Source of the DNA: an uncultured Dehalococcoidia bacterium | GTDB lineage: Bacteria > Chloroflexota > Dehalococcoidia > Lucifugimonadales > JADFKI01 | NCBI GenBank assembly: GCA_958295865.1 | Contig: CATQHF010000004.1 | Coordinates: 372,001 to 436,000 of the forward strand | Length of the DNA stretch: 64,000 bases | Direction: 5' to 3' | Part shown: positions 59,153 to 64,000 of the stretch, piece by piece | Layout: every line of letters starts with the position of its first letter | Position numbering within the stretch: position 1 is the stretch's first letter | Position numbers and translations under genes: made by a program | Notes under the pieces: generated by a model | Database searches by the model: none | What the model saw: only the letters and a program-made list of their open reading frames with translations | Told to the model about the DNA's origin: nothing

Positions 59153-60055
59153 ATGACTACTCAAAGCAAGTTCAAGCCGCAAGTCGCCGACTATTCTCAC
59201 CTTGAGCCGCTGCCCGACCCACCAAGAGAGCCGGATATGCAACAGTCTGAAAGGATAATAGCGTTCTCCAGCATATTGAAGCCTCACTTCGGACATCGGG
59301 ACGATGTGCTGATTTGCGGAGACGGATACCTGCGGCATGAGGCGACTAACGATGCCGAGCGACTTGCGCCCGACTGCGTGGTGGCTTTGGGTGTCAATCC
59401 CAAAGGCATTGTGGCGCGCAACGGCTATGTGATAAGCGAGGTGGGCAAGCCGCCGGACTTTGTGCTGGAGGTAGCGTCTCGCAGCACGGGCAGGCGGGAC
59501 TACACGGTGAAGCGCGAGGGATACGCGGGTTATGGCGTGCAGGAATACTGGCGCTTCGACCACACCGGCGGGCGTTTTCACGACGCTCCGTTGGCGGGCG
59601 ATACGCTGGTCGATGGCGAGTACGAGCGGTTGGAGATACGCGAAGGGGCTGACGGCCTGCTGTGGGGATACAGCGCCGTGCTGGACTTGCATATATGCTG
59701 GGACGACGGCGAACTGCGCCTTCGCAACCCGTACAGCGGCGAGTTCCTGCTCACGTCGGTGGAGCTGGATGACGCTCGCGCAGAAGCCGAAGTTCGCGCA
59801 GAAGCCGAGGCAGCCCGCGCTGAAGCCGAGGCTGACGCGCGTGCAGAAGCCGAAGCCCGCGCAGAAGCCGAGGCGGCGCGCGCCAGAGCCGAGGCTGACG
59901 CTCGTGCAGAAGCCGAAGCCCGCGCCAGAGCCGAGGCAGCCCGCGCTGAAGTCGAGGCTGCCCGCGCCAAAGCCGCGGATGATGCGCGTGCAGAAGCGGA
60001 AGCCGAGGCAGCGATGCTTAGGGAGCAGTTGCGGCGGCTGCAACAGGGCAGTTAG
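59153..60055 (+). CDS. Uma2-family protein with long coiled-coil tail, tandem copy B
   Basis: 300 residues; AAGAGAGGCAAACA before ATG. The core matches copy A, except for residues about 28-45 ([20 protein letters not shown] versus MGIKAFDWALDLHFARRDD), so variation is concentrated near the N-terminus. The tail (about residues 205-295) is longer, built from ARAEAEAR-type units repeated about ten times, and ends in the same [12 protein letters not shown]. The unit-wise length difference suggests slippage or recombination in the GC-rich tail. Confidence 0.9.
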   Translation: MTTQSKFKPQVADYSHLEPLPDPPREPDMQQSERIIAFSSILKPHFGHRDDVLICGDGYLRHEATNDAERLAPDCVVALGVNPKGIVARNGYVISEVGKPPDFVLEVASRSTGRRDYTVKREGYAGYGVQEYWRFDHTGGRFHDAPLAGDTLVDGEYERLEIREGADGLLWGYSAVLDLHICWDDGELRLRNPYSGEFLLTSVELDDARAEAEVRAEAEAARAEAEADARAEAEARAEAEAARARAEADARAEAEARARAEAARAEVEAARAKAADDARAEAEAEAAMLREQLRRLQQGS

Positions 60056-60084
60056 TCGTCAGTATGTCAGTTGGGCGGCAATCA

Positions 60085-60612
60085 GTGAGCAAACACAACC
60101 GCTTCATCCTCATCATCTTGTCCATCTTCGTCGGCATCGCGGTGATGGCGTGCGCCGATGCGCGAGAGGATGTGCCAGAGATGGAGCAGCGGGCGCAGGC
60201 GCTGAACCGGTCGATTATGTGCCCGGTGTGTCCGGGGGAGTCTATCGACCAGTCGCAGGTGGCGCTCGCGGCGCAGATGCGGGGCATCGTGCGGGAGAAG
60301 CTGGCGGCGGGCTGGTCGGACGAGCGGGTGCGCGCCTTCTTCGTGGAGCGCTATGGGCCAAGCGTACTGCTGGAGCCGCCAACTGAGGGGATAGGGCTTG
60401 CGGTGTGGACAGTTGCGTCGCTGGGGGTTGCGGTTGGGGTCGTGGCGTTCGCGCTGGCTGTGCGGCACATGCGGCGGAGGCCGGAGGTCGAGCGCGGCGG
60501 CGAACTCGATGATGACGCGACAGACGCCGATTTGCAAGACTACTATGCGCGGGTTGAGGCGTCCATACGGGAAACCGACACGGACGGACAGGATGAATCG
60601 CGCCCATCCTAA
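60085..60612 (+). CDS. ccmH: cytochrome c maturation protein CcmH (thioredoxin-like reductase)
   Basis: 175 residues from GTG 60085. The ATG at 60064 lies in DNA that also follows Uma2 copy A, so it is less likely. N-terminal membrane/lipoprotein-like segment (FILIILSIFVGIAVMAC). The redox motif is RSIMCPVCPGESIDQSQVALAAQMRGIVREKL (core CPVCPGESI), then RAFFVERYGPSVLLEPP. A second membrane helix (LAVWTVASLGVAVGVVAFALAV) lies near residue 125. It reduces apocytochrome cysteines before haem attachment, outside the cytoplasmic membrane. Confidence 0.93.
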   Translation: MSKHNRFILIILSIFVGIAVMACADAREDVPEMEQRAQALNRSIMCPVCPGESIDQSQVALAAQMRGIVREKLAAGWSDERVRAFFVERYGPSVLLEPPTEGIGLAVWTVASLGVAVGVVAFALAVRHMRRRPEVERGGELDDDATDADLQDYYARVEASIRETDTDGQDESRPS

Positions 60613-60659
60613 CTTTCTCGTTTCATCAAGGGACAAGAGGCATATCGTGAGGGACTTAT

Positions 60660-62645
60660 ATGGTTGACGCGGGGCAGATTGCGCTGGTGGTTGCGCTGAT
60701 GGTTACAGCGTATGCGGTGATGGCGTCGTTCGTGGGGGCGTGGCAGCGCATACCGGAGCTGACGGCAAGCGCGCGCTATGGGTTCTACTCTGTGCCGCCG
60801 CTGCTGCTGGTGTCCACGGCGGCGCTGGTGTACGCGTTCGTAACGCGCGACTTTTCGGTGCGCTATGTGACGGAGAACAGCAATCTGGCGATGCCGCATG
60901 TCTATACATGGGTGGCGTTCTACGCGGGCAACGCGGGGTCGCTGCTGTATCTTGCGCTGGTACTGGCGTCGGTGTCCGCGTTGGCGGTGCTGACGATACG
61001 CAAGCGGCTGCCGCACACGACGCCGTATGCGCTGGGCGTCATGGCGCTGATACTGGCGTTCTTTCTCGCCATAATGCTCTTTCTGGCGAACCCGCTGGAG
61101 CGGCTGGCGGTCGCGCCCATCGATGGGCAGGGCATCAACCCGCTGCTGATACACTTCGGGATGTTCATACATCCGCCGCTGCAAATGGCCGGGCTGGTGC
61201 TGGTGGCAGTGCCGTTCAGCATCGCAATAGGGGCGCTTGCGGCGCGGCGCGGCGGGCGCGACGAGTGGGTGGACCTGGGCAGGTTTTGGGGGATGGTGTC
61301 GTGGCTTGTGCTGACGATGGGGCTGCTGCTTGGGAGCTGGTGGGCGTACACGATACTCGGCTGGGGCGGATATTGGGCGTGGGACCCGGTGGAGAACTCG
61401 GCGCTGATGCCATGGTTGGCGATGACCGCCTTCGTGCATTCCATCATGGTGCAGAAGCGGCGGGGGATGTTTCGGATGTGGAATATGGCGCTCATCATCG
61501 TGGGGTTCACGCTGGCGCAGATGGGGATGTTCATCAACCGGGGCGGGCCGGTGCCGTCGGTGCACTCGTTCGCGCAGAGCACGATGGGCTGGCTGTTCCT
61601 GGCGTTCATGGCGGGGACGCTGCTGGTGTCCATCGCGGTGTTCCTGTGGCGCTACGACTCGCTGAAGAGCCGTGCGCGACTGGAGGCGGTGGTTTCACGC
61701 GAGAGCGCGTTTTTGGGACAGAACATTCTGTTTCTGGCGGTCGCGTTCGTAACGCTGTGGGGCACGATATTCCCGGTGTTCAGCGAGGCGGCGGAGGGCA
61801 CGGTCATCACCGTCGGGCGTCCGTTCTTCGACCGAGTGAACGGGCCGCTGCTGCTGGTCATCGTGATGCTGATGGGAGTTGGGCCGCTGCTGCCGTGGCG
61901 ACGCTCGACGAGCCGCAGTCTGATACGGGCGCTGCGCGCGCCGCTCGTCGCCGCGCTGCTGACTATCGTCGCGCTGCTCATCGTGGGGGTGCGGCAGCCG
62001 GTGGCGCTGGTGGCGTTCGCGTCGGTGGCGCTGGCGGTTGGCGGCATCCTGAGCGAATGGCTGCGCGGCACTCGCTCGCGGCATCGGCGCGGGGAGGCTT
62101 ATCCGGCTGCGTTCCTCAATCTGCTGACGGGCAACCGCCCGCGATATGGCGGCTACATCGTGCATCTGGGCATAGCGATGCTGGCGGTGGGCATCATCGC
62201 GTCGTCGTTCTTCAGCGTGCAGCGCGACATATCCATGAAGCCGGGCGATGTGGCGACGCTCGGCGACTACGCCTTCGTCTATGTCGGCGCAACGCACACG
62301 ATGCAGCCGGATAGCGCGCAGTCGATGGCGGCGTTCGATGTGTATAAGGGCGGCGAGTTCAGCGGCAGGATGGAGGCGAACCGCGCGTTCTATCCGGTGT
62401 TCCGCATCGCCTCGACGAAGGGGGCTATTCGCAGCACGCCAATCGAGGATTTCTACATCGTGCCGTCGGAGTTCGGCAGCGACGATGAAGCGGTGTTCCG
62501 CGTGCTGATAAACCCGATGGTCTGGTGGATGTGGGCGTCGGGTCCGGTGATGGCGCTGGGCATACTGGTGGGGCTGTGGCCGTCGCGGCAGCCCGCGCCT
62601 GCCGTGGTGCGTATGCCGGGCGGCGCGCAGGCGGCGAGGGCGTAA
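60660..62645 (+). CDS. ccmF: cytochrome c haem lyase subunit CcmF
   Basis: 661 residues, the normal length, with about 15 membrane segments. The haem-handling WWD motif is WGGYWAWDPVENSALMPWL. Other family features are HFGMFIHPPLQMAGLV (periplasmic His), MVQKRRGMFRMWNMALI and SVHSFAQSTMGWLFL. The soluble loop near the C-terminus (about 525-615) reads SSFFSVQRDISMKPGDVATL and is followed by NPMVWWMWASGPVMALGILVGL. Works with CcmH to attach haem to c-type cytochromes. No ccmA-E in the window. Confidence 0.97.
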   Translation: MVDAGQIALVVALMVTAYAVMASFVGAWQRIPELTASARYGFYSVPPLLLVSTAALVYAFVTRDFSVRYVTENSNLAMPHVYTWVAFYAGNAGSLLYLALVLASVSALAVLTIRKRLPHTTPYALGVMALILAFFLAIMLFLANPLERLAVAPIDGQGINPLLIHFGMFIHPPLQMAGLVLVAVPFSIAIGALAARRGGRDEWVDLGRFWGMVSWLVLTMGLLLGSWWAYTILGWGGYWAWDPVENSALMPWLAMTAFVHSIMVQKRRGMFRMWNMALIIVGFTLAQMGMFINRGGPVPSVHSFAQSTMGWLFLAFMAGTLLVSIAVFLWRYDSLKSRARLEAVVSRESAFLGQNILFLAVAFVTLWGTIFPVFSEAAEGTVITVGRPFFDRVNGPLLLVIVMLMGVGPLLPWRRSTSRSLIRALRAPLVAALLTIVALLIVGVRQPVALVAFASVALAVGGILSEWLRGTRSRHRRGEAYPAAFLNLLTGNRPRYGGYIVHLGIAMLAVGIIASSFFSVQRDISMKPGDVATLGDYAFVYVGATHTMQPDSAQSMAAFDVYKGGEFSGRMEANRAFYPVFRIASTKGAIRSTPIEDFYIVPSEFGSDDEAVFRVLINPMVWWMWASGPVMALGILVGLWPSRQPAPAVVRMPGGAQAARA

Positions 62646-62650
62646 CCGCT

Positions 62651-63019
62651 ATGCTTGTTCTTATCGCAGTGGCGCTCGCGCTGATACCCGCCATCGTCAT
62701 CGCATACCCGTTCCTGCGGCGCGGCGCGAGCAGGGAGTGGCTGGATGACGAAAGCTCGCCAATGGCGACGCTGCAACGGCGCTGGGACGCGGCGCTAGAC
62801 GGCATACGCAGCGCGGAGCTGGAGTATGCTATCGGCAGCCTGGCGGAAGAGGATTATCGCTGGCTGCGCCGCCAGTACATGCGGGAGGCGGCGGTCGTGA
62901 TGCGGGCGATGGAGCTTGAGCAGGAGGAGGAGGAGGCGCTGCTGACGCAGATAGAGAGCGAAAGCGAGCGCGTGAGGGCGCGCGTGCTGGGGGACGAGGG
63001 GGCTGTCGAGCAGCCGTGA
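62651..63019 (+). CDS. CcmI-like small membrane protein of the cytochrome c maturation cluster
   Basis: 122 residues from ATG 62651, 5 bases after the ccmF stop. One N-terminal membrane helix (MLVLIAVALALIPAIVIAYPFL) is followed by a helical region with RRWDAALDGIRSAELEYAIGSLAEEDYRWLRRQYMREAA, which is the L-x-D/E-Y pattern of CcmI N-termini (core ELEYAIGSLAEEDYRWLR). It lacks the TPR domain of full CcmI. A role in presenting apocytochrome to CcmF/H is likely from context. Confidence 0.75.
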   Translation: MLVLIAVALALIPAIVIAYPFLRRGASREWLDDESSPMATLQRRWDAALDGIRSAELEYAIGSLAEEDYRWLRRQYMREAAVVMRAMELEQEEEEALLTQIESESERVRARVLGDEGAVEQP

Positions 63020-63036
63020 GCGAAAGGCGTCGCCCG

Positions 63037-63384
63037 CTATTGCTTTGCTTTTCTGCCGTTGCGCCCTGGGCCGGGCATGGGGTCATCGAATTCTCTGCCC
63101 TCGCGCTCGGCTTCCTGTTTGCGACGCATCCAGTCCATAATTCTGGCATGCATCCTGGCTTCGCCTTCGTTTCGGAGGCTCTGTTTCAGCGGTTCTATGA
63201 ATTTGTGTGTGAGATAGTCCGAGGGGAGTATGACCATGATGCGTGTCACCTCCATGAGGCTGATTATGGCTGTTCCGTAGAGTACGCCTTTCGCAGTACC
63301 CGCTTCAACGACTTCAAGCCAATTGGAGCATCCATCGGGGCAACTGTCAGACATCCCCATAGCGACGACTGTGATAAAAACCAT
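63037..63384 (-). CDS. small membrane protein with coiled-coil tail (relative of 28450-28851)
   Basis: 115 residues. A cysteine-containing N-terminus (SDSCPDGCSNWLEVVEAG), a hydrophobic segment (VLYGTAIISLMEVTRIMVIL) and a helical tail with ARIMDWMRRKQEAEREGREFDDPMPG. The W-x-R-(R/Y)-x-A-x-x-x-G-x-x-F-D ending matches the tails of the genes at 28450 and 28929. It is convergent with the CcmI-like gene. Family not named. Confidence 0.6.
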   Translation of the reverse strand: MVFITVVAMGMSDSCPDGCSNWLEVVEAGTAKGVLYGTAIISLMEVTRIMVILPSDYLTHKFIEPLKQSLRNEGEARMHARIMDWMRRKQEAEREGREFDDPMPGPGRNGRKAKQ

Positions 63385-63646
63385 AAGCGCTGAGTATGGC
63401 TAAGTATATCGGATGCGATTCTTTTGGTGATGGTTCCAACAAGTCTCCCTGTTGCTATGCAAGATGTCGCTGTCAAGCCAGTTTAGCATATTTTCAGGTA
63501 TCTTGTGCGGAGACGCGCCGCGAGGTCAGGGCAATCGCATCTAAATTTCAAGGGCAAATCCTACTGAAAATTGGTGTTTTGATCCATAAATCAGATTTGT
63601 TCATCAATGTTCATGCATTATGGGTTCGTTGATTTGCCCAGGGATT

Positions 63647-63846
63647 TTCAATTGTCACCCCGAACGGAGTGAGGGGTCTAAGATGCTTGCTATATCGGGC
63701 GTGTTGGTGGCAGGAACTTTAGATTCTTCACTGCGTTCGGAATGACAGAGAAAGAGGTTCGGGATGACATCGGGGGGCGCTCGGACTGACAAGCGGAAGG
63801 CGATGTGATTTCCATTTCAACAGAACATAATGACGATTTAGATGCG
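63647..63846. repeat. family-3 repeat plus a 43-bp shared block
   Basis: TTCAATTGTCACCCCGAACG, GGCGTGTTGGTGGCAGGAAC, TTCTTCACTGCGTTCGGAAT. It ends with the block (63804-63846) also found at 33652-33694 (CAACAGAACATAATGACGAT). The rest of the 63385-63901 gap holds nothing I recognise. Confidence 0.7.
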
Positions 63847-63901
63847 ATTGCCCTGCCCCCATCCCCTTTATTCCGTCCATCCATCCAAGTATGATGTGAC
63901 C

Positions 63902-64000
63902 ATGCGCTTACGCCTATTCGTCATCCTCATCGCGCTGTCCCTGCTGCTCATCGCTTGCGACCCGCTTGCGGAGAGCAGCCCGCCACTGCCGTCACCATCC
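63902..64000 (+). CDS. start of a lipoprotein gene (cut by the window edge)
   Basis: 33 codons: MRLRLFVILIALSLLLIACD then PLAESSPPLPSPS. A lipobox (LLIAC) with the cysteine at residue 19 marks a lipoprotein, followed by a Pro/Ser-rich linker. In ccm clusters such a protein may be a thioredoxin-like CcmG/TlpA, but too little is visible to say. Confidence 0.7.
   Translation, partial: MRLRLFVILIALSLLLIACDPLAESSPPLPSPS

Noticed and set aside
60740-62314. A 524-codon open frame in another plus-strand frame
   Set aside because: Gly/Ala/Arg-rich frame-shifted shadow of ccmF.
1-64000. tRNA or rRNA genes and riboswitches
   Set aside because: I looked for cloverleaf arms with GGTTCGAATCC-type T loops and for TPP-riboswitch-like motifs near thiD and saw none; a covariance-model search would be decisive.

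Overview
The window is a GC-rich bacterial chromosome segment with dense genes, many GTG/TTG starts and Shine-Dalgarno sites. It carries an unusually large load of short dispersed repeats. Five Uma2-family nuclease genes, paralogous GMC oxidoreductases, acetolactate-synthase-like TPP enzymes, CaiB-type CoA transferase, FAH, amidase, crotonase and Cox/xanthine-dehydrogenase-like genes would suit a catabolically versatile Chloroflexota (for example SAR202/Dehalococcoidia-like). No rRNA or other decisive marker is present, so the taxonomy is inference. I found no rRNA, tRNA or CRISPR array.

Layout. 1-8.8 kb (minus strand): AddA (cut by the window edge), AddB, homoserine dehydrogenase, a Uma2 protein and ThiD. 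9-14.4 kb: two related GMC oxidoreductases, a glutamine-synthetase-like ligase translationally coupled to the first, and a DUF502 membrane protein. 14.5-16.5 kb: an AT-richer two-gene restriction-modification cassette. 16.7-24.4 kb: FAH-family hydrolase, dienelactone hydrolase, amino-acid-binding lipoprotein, TPP enzyme, Uma2, a hypothetical protein and RmuC. 24.4-26.5 kb: defence and mobile debris (truncated DNA methyltransferase, GIY-YIG protein, zeta-toxin-like P-loop protein with a coupled small partner). 26.6-32.5 kb: a Rieske/helical fusion, a partially duplicated membrane/coiled-coil gene, a second TPP enzyme, an orphan HicB and a CoxE-like VWA protein. 32.5-37.8 kb: a decayed segmental duplication (VWA tail, two minus-strand ORFs, DUF805) with Uma2 and an aspartic-protease pair. 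37.8-41 kb: UvrB and an intact IS481-like element with a target duplication. 41-50.8 kb: Fe-S assembly proteins (MIP18/SufT-like and Mrp), a Phd/PIN pair, cupin, crotonase, CoA transferase, membrane proteins, acetamidase and an alpha/beta hydrolase. 50.8-57.1 kb: repeat-rich DNA, crotonase, CoxG-like protein, a toxin-antitoxin locus broken by an IS fragment, a self-contained AT-rich two-gene cassette, and CoxS- and CoxM-like subunits without a CoxL. 57.2-64 kb: a DRTGG-domain P-loop protein, two tandem Uma2 genes with coiled-coil tails, and a cytochrome c maturation cluster (CcmH, CcmF, CcmI-like) followed by the start of a lipoprotein gene.

The repeats form at least four families: (1) modular palindromic elements with 17-bp terminal inverted repeats; (2) a MITE-like element with ends resembling AGGTTCTGTGGACATTT; (3) a repeat containing a 'TCACTGCGTTCGGAATGACAGG' type core (here given in part); (4) an ~80-bp hairpin element bounded by GGACTTACGCA. 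Family-1-like modules also appear to sit in frame inside addA and addB. The most interesting candidates for uncharacterised systems are the self-contained cassette at 54.57-55.39 kb, the duplicated minus-strand gene pair at 35.0-35.8 kb, the zeta-like pair at 25.8-26.5 kb and the Rieske/helical fusion at 26.6 kb.
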